Shown: positions 17,266 to 27,000 of the stretch, one piece after another | How the letters are laid out: the number at the start of each line of letters is the position of its first letter | Numbering within the stretch: position 1 is the stretch's first letter | Assembly: GCF_002980575.1 (NCBI RefSeq) | Contig: NZ_PVBS01000005.1 | Coordinates: forward strand, 124,001 to 188,000 | Length of the DNA: 64,000 nucleotides | DNA from: Sphingobacterium gobiense | GTDB lineage: Bacteria; Bacteroidota; Bacteroidia; Sphingobacteriales; Sphingobacteriaceae | Reading direction: 5' to 3' | Position numbers and translations under genes: made by a program | The notes under the pieces: generated by a model | What the model saw: the letters and a program-made list of their open reading frames with translations, nothing else | Told to the model about the DNA's origin: nothing | The model's database searches: none

Positions 17266-18984
17266 TTATTCGTTTTCTGTGATTTGACTAACCAATCGCT
17301 GTTCCCTGTTTCTGGCGTCTTTAGTTTCTACAAAAGATCCTACTTTTTTATACTGCTCATAACGATCTGCATAAATGGTTACCATCTCCGGTCGGGGACT
17401 ATAAGTACAGTCGAAGCCTTGTCCCATGGCTTCCATCGCATCTTCTACTTTAGTATAAATACCAGCTACTGTTGCGGCAAACATCGCTGCACCTAATGCA
17501 CAAGTTTGTTCCGATTTGTGAACCCGTATTGGCATATTAATTACATCGGCCATCGTTTGCATAATATAAGGAGACTTTTTGGCTACACCGCCCAGTCCGA
17601 TAATTCCTTTGACCGGAATGCCTTCATTTATAAAACGATCGACAATACTTTTTGCGCCGAAACAGGTTGCCTCCACAATGGCACGGAAAATCCGCGGCGC
17701 GTCTGTTCCGAGGTGCAGTCCGCTTATTGCGGCTTTCAATGTTTGGTCGGCATCGGGAGTACGGCGGCCATTAAACCAGTCGAGCGCAAGTTCGGAGGTC
17801 GGCGTTACCGGCAGCGCTTCCGCTTGCCTTCCTAACTGTGGAATGACTTGATCATCGATGAAATCGACCACTTTGCTCAAGTCTTCTTCTCCTAAGATTC
17901 CGCTATCTGCTAACAAATTTTTTACCGGCCAGAGCAATACGCTTTTGAACCAGGCATAGGCATCACCAAAGGCCGACTGCCCTGCTTCCATACCAATCAT
18001 GCCCGGAATCACTGAACCATCTACCTGTCCACAAATACCTTTTACGAGCGTATCCGCTACCTCTGTTTTTGGCGCGACAAGCACATCACATGTGGAGGTA
18101 CCGATCACCTTACTCACATAATAAGGCTCGATCTCTCCACCCACAGCTCCCATATGACAGTCAAATGCGCCTACACCTACAACAACGTCGGTAGACAACC
18201 CTAATCGCGCCGCCCATTCTTCCGATAATGTACCCGCAGCTTGGTCGGAGGTATATGTTTCCGTAAATAACCGTGCTGTTATACCATCTAATAAAGGATC
18301 TAACGAACTAAAAAATGAATTGGGGGGTAAACCATCGAACTCGGCTGCCCAAAGCGATTTATGTCCCGCGGCACAAACACTCCGCTTAATAGCTGTTGCT
18401 TGCGTTCCGCCTGTCAGTAGAAAAGGGATATAGTCGCAGTGTTCCACCCATGTATAGAGAGATTTTCGCACCGACTCATCTACCCGTAAAACGTGCAGTA
18501 ATTTTGCCCAAAACCATTCAGACGAGTAAACTCCGCCAACATATTTTAGATAGTTTAGATCAAAGCTGCTTGCATGATCATTAATTTGTTGCGCCTCCTG
18601 CACTGCGGTATGGTCTTTCCACAACACGAACATCGCATTGGGGTTATCCGCAAATTCATCTAATAAAGCTAATGGAACACCGTGCTCATCTACCGCTACC
18701 GGCGTAGACCCGGTAGTATCTACCGAAATAGCTTTTACCTGCTGCGCAGTGAGAACTCCGTCCGCTTTTTTTAAGCAATCCTTCACCGTTGCTTCTAGCC
18801 CTTCAATATAATCTAGTGGATGTTGGCGAAACTGACTAGCCGACGCATCACAAAATTCTCCCTTTTTCCACCTTGGATAATAAAATACGGACGAAGCAAT
18901 TTCATTTCCATTAGCTGCATCGACCAATATGGCTCTCACGGAGTCACTGCCATAATCCAATCCAATCACATACGATTTTTCCAT
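17266..18984 (-). CDS. araB: Ribulokinase
   Basis: An FGGY-family kinase of about 572 residues that phosphorylates L-ribulose. ATG at 18984 (MEKSYVIGLDYGSDSVRA) is favoured over the ATG three codons upstream because it places the family's N-terminal ATPase motif at the usual distance. GTSTCDVLVAP, the central ATP-binding loop, and the C-terminal GLGGVAKKSPYIMQTMADV segment are present. It is the first gene of the leftward arabinose operon and shares a 222-base control region with the divergent araR gene. Confidence 0.96.
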   Translation of the reverse strand: MEKSYVIGLDYGSDSVRAILVDAANGNEIASSVFYYPRWKKGEFCDASASQFRQHPLDYIEGLEATVKDCLKKADGVLTAQQVKAISVDTTGSTPVAVDEHGVPLALLDEFADNPNAMFVLWKDHTAVQEAQQINDHASSFDLNYLKYVGGVYSSEWFWAKLLHVLRVDESVRKSLYTWVEHCDYIPFLLTGGTQATAIKRSVCAAGHKSLWAAEFDGLPPNSFFSSLDPLLDGITARLFTETYTSDQAAGTLSEEWAARLGLSTDVVVGVGAFDCHMGAVGGEIEPYYVSKVIGTSTCDVLVAPKTEVADTLVKGICGQVDGSVIPGMIGMEAGQSAFGDAYAWFKSVLLWPVKNLLADSGILGEEDLSKVVDFIDDQVIPQLGRQAEALPVTPTSELALDWFNGRRTPDADQTLKAAISGLHLGTDAPRIFRAIVEATCFGAKSIVDRFINEGIPVKGIIGLGGVAKKSPYIMQTMADVINMPIRVHKSEQTCALGAAMFAATVAGIYTKVEDAMEAMGQGFDCTYSPRPEMVTIYADRYEQYKKVGSFVETKDARNREQRLVSQITENE

Positions 18985-19068
18985 TACGAACACCTTTTCT
19001 GGTTTATAATACCTTTTTTCTGTCCCTCATCCATATTCATACAAATTTGGATTCAAGCGTTTCTCGTT

Positions 19069-19076
19069 CAAAATTA
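19069..19076 (-). promoter_or_regulatory. Candidate -7 box for the ara operon
   Basis: TAATTTTG on the minus strand fits TAnnTTTG about 85 bases upstream of the araB ATG. No TTG lies at the ideal distance upstream, so the match is partial. It is close to the palindrome at 19120-19137, where a repressor could interfere with transcription. Confidence 0.4.
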
Positions 19077-19119
19077 ATGTCAAATTAACACTTAATTTTA
19101 GAAAAGTGAAAATTTTATT

Positions 19120-19137
19120 TTATTTTCCGTAAAATAA
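19120..19137. promoter_or_regulatory. Candidate AraR operator palindrome
   Basis: TTATTTTCCGTAAAATAA is an 18-base palindrome, imperfect only in the two central pairs, and lies in the middle of the araB-araR divergent control region. The symmetry, length and location fit a dimeric winged-helix repressor site. AraR of Bacteroides binds a palindromic operator upstream of ara genes; that this is the equivalent site is an inference. Confidence 0.5.
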
Positions 19138-19206
19138 ATTTAATTGTAGCTATATTAACAGCATAAATCAGTAATCTATTAACGTAGGGAAGCCTACAAT
19201 CAATAT

Positions 19207-19902
19207 ATGGATTTTTACAAAAACGAACCAAAAACGTTGCTGGCCGTGGATTGCGTTATCCTAGGCTTTAATGGTGAATCGCTAGAAATATTATTAGTAA
19301 AAAGAGCAATTGCGCCAGAACGCAATAAATGGAGCTTGATGGGAGGTTTTGTACAGGACGATGAAAGCCCAGAACGGGCAGCCTCGCGTGTACTCAAAAA
19401 GCTAACGGGCTTGACGAACCTCTATATGGAAAATTGCGGTATATTTGGCGAACCTGGCCGCGAAAAACGACGGGTGGTCAGTATCACTTATTTTGCGCTA
19501 ATCGACACAAAACAATATAAGCATATCCTCAGCGAGGAGTATGAAGCAAAATGGTTTCCTTTGAATGATCATCCGAAGCTTATTTTCGATCACGAAGACA
19601 TGATTGCGGCTGCAAAGCATACGCTACGCACTAAGGCGGCATTGTATCCCATCTTGTTTGAGTTGTTACCGGAAAAGTTTACTGTTCCTCAAATTGCATC
19701 CTTATATGAATGTGTATATGATATCGATCTCGATAAGCGAAATTTTAGCCGTAAGCTTCTCGCTTCCGGCCTTATTATCAAACTAAATGAAAAAGATAAG
19801 AATTCGAAAAAAGGTGCTTTTTATTATCGCTTAAATATGGATATATATAAGGAAAAAATCATGTCTTTCCTACGCTATTTGCCCGGCTGGTCCACCGAAT
19901 GA
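19207..19902 (+). CDS. araR: Nudix-type transcriptional regulator of arabinose use (AraR-like)
   Basis: A 231-residue protein with an N-terminal Nudix fold (about 10-140) and a C-terminal winged helix (about 150-225, with TVPQIASLYECVYD and NFSRKLLASGLI). The Nudix box is positioned correctly from Gly47 to Gly68, but the catalytic Glu residues of REUxEE are Val62, Lys65 and Leu66, so hydrolase activity is not expected. This is typical of NrtR/AraR regulators that use the Nudix fold to sense a ligand. The Bacteroides thetaiotaomicron AraR of this type responds to L-arabinose. The divergent position next to araB supports the same role. Confidence 0.9.
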   Translation: MDFYKNEPKTLLAVDCVILGFNGESLEILLVKRAIAPERNKWSLMGGFVQDDESPERAASRVLKKLTGLTNLYMENCGIFGEPGREKRRVVSITYFALIDTKQYKHILSEEYEAKWFPLNDHPKLIFDHEDMIAAAKHTLRTKAALYPILFELLPEKFTVPQIASLYECVYDIDLDKRNFSRKLLASGLIIKLNEKDKNSKKGAFYYRLNMDIYKEKIMSFLRYLPGWSTE

Positions 19903-19930
19903 TGAATTATGAATTTATACGGCCTAAGTA

Positions 19931-20962
19931 CTATAAAGAAGGTCGGATATTGACGTAGAATGGTGTCTCTTTTTGTTCTTTTTTCTGGTGTTTGATGATC
20001 TGCGCGGCATATTTCCCCATGAGTTCGAAATCGGTAGATATAGTCGCTATGCCATTGAGGATAAATTTTTTGAGCGGTGTTTCATTGTAAGATATTACCC
20101 CGACATCTTTGCCGATTTGATAATCTTTTGCTATCGTTTTTTCTAAAAGCTGTACCAGGTCGTCTTCGGCCAGCATGATATAGCACTCCCCTTTCTTCAG
20201 CGTTTCTGCGGAGATATCGCCCACAAGCAGGTGATCAAACGCGTATTGCTGACAAAACCTATAAAAGCCTTTGATTATAGCTTTAGGGTAATCGCTGTGG
20301 TCAGGAAAAACAAGTTTCAATGTGCGGTACTGGGAAAGAGGGGATAACATTTTCTCCAAGGCCTCATAAATATCTTTCTCATAGTTTTCATAGACCGCGT
20401 CAAAACTTCCTTCCAACCCATCGATAAGTTTTCCTAATAACATCAACTTATCGATTGGAATAAGCCCTAGAACCTCCGGAGCTTGATCACTCCCCTCTTT
20501 GAAATGGGGAAACACGACATAGTGGTCATATTGTTTCGTCAAATTCAGTAACAGGCTACGCAAATGGGAGATATCACTGTTGTAGACAAACAAATCCAAT
20601 GATGCTTCATCCCCCAATTCTCGTGCAAACGCATCGTAAATAATTTTTTTATGTGCACTCAGTTTATTTAGAAATAGGGCAATCTTCTGTTTGCTTACGA
20701 CATCTGATTTTGCGACGAAATACCCCTTCCCAGGTGTAGAGGAAATAATATCTAAGCTTTTCAAATGTCTGTAACCTTTTTCTACGGTGTCTCGGGAGAT
20801 ATCGAAATAGACGCTCACTTCATTGATCGATGGGAGGATATCTCCCTGCTTTAACTGGTTCTTTCGTACACCTTCGATTACTGCATCTGCTAATTGCAGA
20901 TACTTCGGTGTAGACGAAAACTCACTGATCTGAATGCTTTTGATAAAATCAATGTCGCTCAT
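19931..20962 (-). CDS. GntR-type regulator with periplasmic-binding-protein-like sensor domain
   Basis: A 343-residue regulator. The N-terminal GntR winged helix is at about 15-80 (QGDILPSINEVSVYFDISRD, followed by TVEKGYRHLKSLDIISSTPG). The rest is a LacI-like sugar-binding domain (about 90-340) ending with the NGIATISTDFELMGKYAAQII segment found in that fold. Such proteins in Bacteroidota control sugar catabolic genes. Candidate targets are the SusCD operon at 21497-27265 and the ara genes; it is convergent with araR, 28 bases apart. Its 5' region (20963-21496) is an unusual repeat-rich sequence. Confidence 0.88.
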   Translation of the reverse strand: MSDIDFIKSIQISEFSSTPKYLQLADAVIEGVRKNQLKQGDILPSINEVSVYFDISRDTVEKGYRHLKSLDIISSTPGKGYFVAKSDVVSKQKIALFLNKLSAHKKIIYDAFARELGDEASLDLFVYNSDISHLRSLLLNLTKQYDHYVVFPHFKEGSDQAPEVLGLIPIDKLMLLGKLIDGLEGSFDAVYENYEKDIYEALEKMLSPLSQYRTLKLVFPDHSDYPKAIIKGFYRFCQQYAFDHLLVGDISAETLKKGECYIMLAEDDLVQLLEKTIAKDYQIGKDVGVISYNETPLKKFILNGIATISTDFELMGKYAAQIIKHQKKEQKETPFYVNIRPSL

Positions 20963-21434
20963 GCTGTTTCTATTATCGAAACATTAAAGAAACGCTTTTT
21001 TTGGAAAAAATGCAAGTTTTTCCCACGTAGCAATATAACGAAATGCAACGTCGGCGCACGGAAAAACAGCAAATAGTTATTTCTCAACGATTATGTACAT
21101 GTACATGTTGATGCATGCCCGGAACATCTTTGCTTTGTCAAGTGCGTTATTGATCTTGTTCCGTGACTTTGCCGTCAACTACATGGATATCGCCACAAAC
21201 GCAGACAGCATGTTTCACTTGTGCAGGTACAACTGGGTTATGTCACTTGAGTTTGTCGTTCATTACAGTGACATAGCCGTTATGTCAAGCAACAAGTGCG
21301 TTTTGTAAGCCGACAAAGCCGACAACTACATTGCTTTGTTGATTAAGTCACGGTACATAGTCGCTAAGTACATGGAGGTTGGGGCTATGTAGATGTACAA
21401 AATGGGAGATGATCAAATAAAAACAACTTAAATT
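20963..21434. other. Repeat-rich intergenic region upstream of the GntR gene
   Basis: About 470 bases without a convincing gene. From 21093 to 21400 it is packed with short repeated and complementary words: the palindrome GTACATGTAC at 21095-21104; CCGTGACTT at 21161-21169 with AAGTCACGG at 21345-21353; GCTTTGTC at 21132-21139 with GACAAAGC at 21312-21319; GTTATGTCAC at 21237-21246 with GTGACATAGC at 21268-21277; and a direct repeat GCCGTCAACTACATGG / GCCGACAACTACATTG at 21171 and 21318. A 71-codon rightward frame (21093-21308) exists but resembles no protein I know. It could be a structured leader RNA for the regulator or a decayed repeat cluster. Confidence 0.5.
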
Positions 21435-21470
21435 TATAAAAAATAGGCAGTCCAAGATGAACTGCCTATT
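21435..21470 (-). terminator. Rho-independent terminator of the second SusCD operon
   Basis: Perfect 10-base arms (AATAGGCAGT at 21442-21451, ACTGCCTATT at 21461-21470) with a 9-base loop are followed on the minus strand by TTTTTTATAAATTT. It lies 26 bases beyond the stop of the lipoprotein gene at 21497, ending the leftward operon. Confidence 0.9.
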
Positions 21471-21496
21471 TCTACTTTGTCATTTATAAATTCAGT

Positions 21497-22372
21497 TTAT
21501 TGTGCTTTTTCTAATTCTAGTACAAAGGCACCAAATCCACCCGCTGAAACGGTATACGAACCGTTAATTCTAATTCTGCCGCTACATGGATCTACATAGT
21601 TCGCATTTCCTCCGCCAGTAGATGCTACATATAACGTACCATACTGCCAAGAACCACCATAGGTTCCCAATGGCTGACGCGCAACAGAAGCGGTATTATC
21701 TCCTAAATTAATATCGATGGTAATCGGATTAAAACCATCTATAGGATAAGTGATCGCAATGGTGGATTCGTCTACCTTAACCACGTCTGCGATAGATCCT
21801 ACACCAAAATCAGCCCAACCATCTGTAACAACTCTAAATTTACCGTCACCGATAAAATCATCCGCAATATAACTACAGATAGCGGAATAGCGAGCCGTCG
21901 GAGAAGCGTCTGGTTGGCTTCCAACATTGGCACCATAACCATCTCCGACCTCAGGAAAAGCAAGATAGGTCGCTCCTCCGGTAATATAGTTTACGCCAAA
22001 ATCATAGCTATCGCCAGCAACAATAGTTCCGAACAAATCAGTCAACAACTGGCCGGATACGTCGAACTCATCGGGGTAGGATGTAATGTTGCCTTTCAGT
22101 GTTTTTACATTTTTGGCGTCTCCATTTTTCATCACCACAAAATCTAGATAATCTGGCTTTTTGTCCGAGTCTTTGAAATATAAATCGATACCAATTTTTG
22201 CTTCAAAAGACATTGGATCATCATCTAGTATTGCCGGACTACCCGAAATTTTCGTAATATGCGGCTGATTAAGATATACCATACCGTCAGGCATAGTCGC
22301 GTTATCACTTTTTCTACATGCTGAAACCACCACCAGTGACAACAGCATCAATATGCTAAATATTTTCTTCAT
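21497..22372 (-). CDS. Lipoprotein of unknown function in a SusCD operon
   Basis: A 291-residue protein with a lipoprotein signal (MKKIFSILMLLSLVVVSACR, acylated Cys at about 19). The mature part is rich in Gly, Ser, Asp and aromatic residues and is predicted to be mostly beta strand; no enzymatic motif was recognised. As third gene after susC and susD, 16 bases behind susD, it occupies the position usually held by a SusE/SusF-type surface glycan-binding protein. That role is inferred from position and lipidation only. Confidence 0.8.
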   Translation of the reverse strand: MKKIFSILMLLSLVVVSACRKSDNATMPDGMVYLNQPHITKISGSPAILDDDPMSFEAKIGIDLYFKDSDKKPDYLDFVVMKNGDAKNVKTLKGNITSYPDEFDVSGQLLTDLFGTIVAGDSYDFGVNYITGGATYLAFPEVGDGYGANVGSQPDASPTARYSAICSYIADDFIGDGKFRVVTDGWADFGVGSIADVVKVDESTIAITYPIDGFNPITIDINLGDNTASVARQPLGTYGGSWQYGTLYVASTGGGNANYVDPCSGRIRINGSYTVSAGGFGAFVLELEKAQ

Positions 22373-22388
22373 TTCAATACAAAATTAA

Positions 22389-24077
22389 TTAAGGCATCCA
22401 AAATACTTTAGCTGTACCCAAATTACCCTTTTGAGCCGGTGCATTTGTGTTTTTATTTATCTCATCAGCTATAAATGGTAAAGAAAGTGGGAACGGTCTA
22501 TTCAAAACAACACGTACAGGAGCAATGTCGTCGCCACCATTTCCGCCCGCTGGCGGTGTTACAATCCCACCGAAGTCCGCAGGATTAAACAGAACTGGAT
22601 AACCTGTTCTTCTATAGTCATTATATTGGTCAACCCATGATCCGATAGAGGACAGCCATTTTTGCGTCATGATATGCTCCAGCTTTTTATCATTCGAGGC
22701 AGAAGTGAACTGTGCCATAACAGCAGAAATATAATCATCTTCTTCATCAGATCCTGACAATACAGGAACAGACTGTGAAGACTGATTATTGGCCACAACA
22801 TAGTCTATCATTTTAGAAGTTTCCGATATCGCTCTCTCTAAAAGCTCTCCCGCATTGCCGGATATTAGACCTTCTTGTGCTAACTCTGCCTGCAAAAACA
22901 AGATATCAGCATACGTGATCATCCTATAAGGTGCAGCTCCAGTTCCACTACTTGCGCTAGCGGTACCACCGGCACCCGTATCATATCTTCCGCCGACCGG
23001 ATATATTCCGAATAAACTGATCACATTCTGCGAATTTTTTGATCTGTTTGGCCCTTGTGATCCGAAATAGATAGAAACAAATCCTCCATCCCGATATTCT
23101 ACGATATCTGAAGGGGCATCATCTTCCGTCATCTGGTTATAAAAATAATACGGGATTCGAGGATCTTCGATACCAGTCAATATATTATTATTATACCCCT
23201 TCATGATCTCATAAAGCCATGGCGAAGGTGACATGGTACGCTGTGTTGCATAATACTGAGAGAAAGCAGGATTACGGTCATCCGTAGCGCTATTTATCCC
23301 AAACGGTACCATAAAAGATTCTGCTGTAGAAGAGATCAAATCACCGCTTGAAATCAGTGCATTGACCTCACCACTTACATCCTTCACTTTACGTTGTTGC
23401 ACCAACAATTTAAACTTAATGGAGTTTGCCGCTTTAATCCAACGAGTCACATTTCCCCCGTAGATCACATCATCTGCCCCCGGTACAATTTCATTTTCCG
23501 CACTTGTGCTTTGTAAATTCACTATCGCTTCATCGAGCAGAGTAAATAATTGTGGATAAATATCCTCGCCTTTATCGTATTTAGGGTATCTGATTTGATT
23601 TGTAGTCAATTGGTTTGCTTCAGAAAACGGAACCTCGCCAAATAAGTCAACCAATACAGAATATGCGTAAGCTTTGATTATTTTAGCAATACCGACATAC
23701 CGAGGATTTCCGTTTTCGGTACCTTGATTGATAATAAATTCGGTATTTGTCAAGACGTCTCTATACAAAAGAGACCAGCCAGCATCCCAAAAATAGTCAT
23801 TCGGCAGTGCACCGTATTGATCGGCATTGCCGTAATGTGTCATCTGATGTGTATAGGCAGATAGATTTGTACCAAACCCACCTTTAGAAACACCGTTTTC
23901 ATCAGTGTCACTTCCCATCGAAAGCCCGTAAGCTAGGTATTTTTGAATCCTTGGTAATAACACGTCCTCTGATAACGCGAGCGGATCATTGGGGTTATCG
24001 TTAATATCGAAGTGTTTTGAACACGAAGTAACAAAAACAGCAACGGCAGCTATGATAAAATATTTAGTTTTTTTCAT
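22389..24077 (-). CDS. SusD/RagB-family outer-membrane lipoprotein (SusD-like_2 type)
   Basis: A 562-residue protein. ATG at 24077 is preferred over the upstream ATG at 24089 since it begins the lipoprotein signal MKKTKYFIIAAVAVFVTSCS directly. The body matches the SusD-like_2 branch, with FDINDNPNDP after the Cys, GIAKIIKAYAYSVLVDLFGEVPFSEA and a C-terminal WLSSIGSWVDQYNDYRRTGYP. It follows the partner susC by 14 bases. This branch occurs with SusC pairs that are often not linked to glycoside hydrolases, and none is linked here, so the nutrient may be peptide or glycan. Confidence 0.92.
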   Translation of the reverse strand: MKKTKYFIIAAVAVFVTSCSKHFDINDNPNDPLALSEDVLLPRIQKYLAYGLSMGSDTDENGVSKGGFGTNLSAYTHQMTHYGNADQYGALPNDYFWDAGWSLLYRDVLTNTEFIINQGTENGNPRYVGIAKIIKAYAYSVLVDLFGEVPFSEANQLTTNQIRYPKYDKGEDIYPQLFTLLDEAIVNLQSTSAENEIVPGADDVIYGGNVTRWIKAANSIKFKLLVQQRKVKDVSGEVNALISSGDLISSTAESFMVPFGINSATDDRNPAFSQYYATQRTMSPSPWLYEIMKGYNNNILTGIEDPRIPYYFYNQMTEDDAPSDIVEYRDGGFVSIYFGSQGPNRSKNSQNVISLFGIYPVGGRYDTGAGGTASASSGTGAAPYRMITYADILFLQAELAQEGLISGNAGELLERAISETSKMIDYVVANNQSSQSVPVLSGSDEEDDYISAVMAQFTSASNDKKLEHIMTQKWLSSIGSWVDQYNDYRRTGYPVLFNPADFGGIVTPPAGGNGGDDIAPVRVVLNRPFPLSLPFIADEINKNTNAPAQKGNLGTAKVFWMP

Positions 24078-24091
24078 GATACATTTCATTT

Positions 24092-27000
24092 TTAGAATCT
24101 AGCAACTAGATTGAATCCATAACGGCGTGTAGTTGGTGCAGCGGACAAGTCAAAACCTTGCGTCGTGGATGAACCAAAACTGTTGACCTCTGGATCGAAG
24201 TTAGCATATTTAGGGAAGTTCGGCGCAAAGAACCACAGGTTTCTGCCAGTAACGCTAAAGTGCAATCCTTTAACAAACGTGTTGGCGAATAATTTCTGTG
24301 GAAGTTCATATCCTAAAGACACCTCACGCAATCTGTATACAGTTGCGTCATACATATTCCATTCCGTAGCTGTATTGATAGCAAATGTCTGCCCCACGCC
24401 TGGATCTGGAGAGAAGTAAAGGTCATTGACTGCTATTCTTGTTTGGTTCTGGATTTTGTTGCCATTTCCGTCTAGTATCGGCTGACCCGTTATCGGATCG
24501 CCATACACGCCAGGGATAATAGCATTATATTCACGACCTTCCGTATCTCTGGTTACACCCCTACCCAAATAAGAAGAATTAGTCACGGAATACATATCTC
24601 CGCCTTTCGTCCAATCGAAAAGCGCCATCAATGTAAAGTTTTTGTAACTAACTCGGTTATTAATACCCAGCTTAAAGTCCGGGTTAGGGTCACCAACCAT
24701 ACCCTCCTCAGGATCCTCGATCATCGCTCCCGTTGCCGGATTGATCAACAGGTTTCCTTCATCGTCACGCATAGACTTCGTTCCTCTGATATACCCGAAA
24801 GGCATCCCCGGCTCCAAATATGGAGAAACACCTGTCAAGACACCTCTCAATTGAATCCTGTCCGTTCCCTCCATTAAGTCTAATACCATATTTTTATTCT
24901 TCGTAAATGCGGCGTCTATGCTCCACTGAACAGGAGACTCTGGAGACAATGGTTTTACTCCCAAAGAAATCTCAACACCTCTATTTCGAATTTTGCCGAA
25001 ATTGGTAAAAAGGAAATCATAACCGGAAGAGTTAGGCATACCTGCGCGAGCCAATAGACCCGTAGAAATTTTGTTATACCATGTGAAATCCACAGTCAAT
25101 CTATTTTTTAACAAACGAAGTTCTGTTCCTAACTCGACCTCATTGGTAAATTCAGGTGTCAAGTTTGGATCATACGCCGTATAATCGTAACGGCCTGTCG
25201 GTTGGCCTTGAAAATTCGGCCCGAACAAGAACACATCTTGTAACATGTAGGGGTCTGTATCACGACCTACCTTTGCCCACGCAGCCCTGACTTTAGCATA
25301 ATTTAAGATATCGCTATCCATATTCAAAGCATCGGTCAAAACGAAAGAGGTAGATACTCCGGGATAGAAATAAGATCTGGAATTCGAAGGTAAAGTTGAG
25401 GACCAATCGTTACGCCCAACCAACTGTACAAACCAATAATCTCTAAAACCAAAATTGGCTTCAGCGAACACGCCCATTATACGACGTTTGAATACCTGAT
25501 CCGTGTCAAAAATTTGTTGAGCCGTGTTTTTTAAAGAATAGATACCAGGTGTAATGAAACGTCTACCTTCATTGATTACACGGTCCGTAACACGTTGATT
25601 ATAGTTGTGCCCTATTCTACCAGTTAAAGAAATATCTTCATTAATCTTTGGAGTAAAAGTAGCAAGAAAAGTAGATTCGAGTTCCTTATGATCCCTTCCA
25701 TCTAATATCAATGCTCCATTTCCCTCAAAAGCACGTGAACTGATTTCATAACGTTCCGAACGATCTAGGAAACTAATATTTGTTCCTAACATATAGCTAA
25801 AGCTTAACCAATCGGTTGCTTCAAAATCCAATCCCGCCGAACCCAATATGCGGTTTTCCCTCGTTGTCGCAAAGTTATTGTGTGCCGACCATGTTGGATG
25901 ATCAAATTGACCGGCCCCTAACCAGTTGAGGTTATGTCCGTTCGCGTCTTCCCAAGGTAATGATACATCCCAGTTTCTTGCTAAGAACAATGAACGCGCA
26001 AATTGAGAAGCCGCCCCAGACACCTGGTTTTCCCCGAAATACCCTCCGATCTGGCCGGAGTTAGCGAATGTCAAATTAGCCCTCGCGGTCAATCTATCGT
26101 ATAATTTGGCTGTTCCGCCGGCAGAAAGATTATAGCGTTTATAACTGGAATTGGGGACATACCCTTGATGGTCTAACATAGAAGCAGTCATATTGAATCC
26201 CAAGACATCCGTACCTCCGTTTATTCCAACCGAGTTCTCGTACACTACTCCTGTGTTAAACAAGTCTTTCACGTTGTTTGGGTATGCTTGGTATGGAACT
26301 TTACTTCCAGGTGCAAAAATACCTGCATCTATATAGGGACCCCAAGCCGCAATACTATCTAGGTTCCTGAACGCTGGCCCCCACGAACCATTAGAGTTTG
26401 AATAGGCAAAGTTGGCCCCTGCTCCGTAAAGATTTTGATATTTAGGTAGGTTTGCTATATTTTCTAGCGAAACGGAACTTCTGAACGTAATCGATGTTGG
26501 TCTGTTCAATTTCGCACTTCCAGACTTCGTCGTGATTAAAACCACTCCATTAGAAGCCCTCGAACCATACAGCGCGGATGCAGCAGAACCTTTTAGAATG
26601 TTCATGGTTTCGATATCATTCGGATCCAACATGGCGATACCGGATGAATATGCTGTACCTCCAGATGTTTGATTACTTGTCACAACACTAGAATTATCGA
26701 AAGGAACGCCGTCAACAATAATAAGCGGCTGATTGTCGCCAGTAAACGACGCGTTACCCCTTATCTGGAAACGTGTTGCAGCTCCAGGTGTACCTTGCGA
26801 TGTACGAATGTCTACACCGGCTACTTTACCCTGCATGGATTTCAAAATATCCGGCTCCGAATTTTGCACTAGATCTTCGGGATCGACATTCGCCTGAGCA
26901 TATGTCAAACTTTTAGCTTGACGTTGGATTCCCATCGCGGTAACGACTACCTCTTCTAAAGTTCCCTCGTCTGCAGTTAATACTACATTGACGACTGCGC

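Noticed and set aside
21093..21308. Rightward 71-codon reading frame starting MYMYMLMHARN
   Set aside because: It lies in the repeat nest; the start consists of a repeated palindrome, the codons are explained by repeated words, and no domain or coupling to neighbours is visible.
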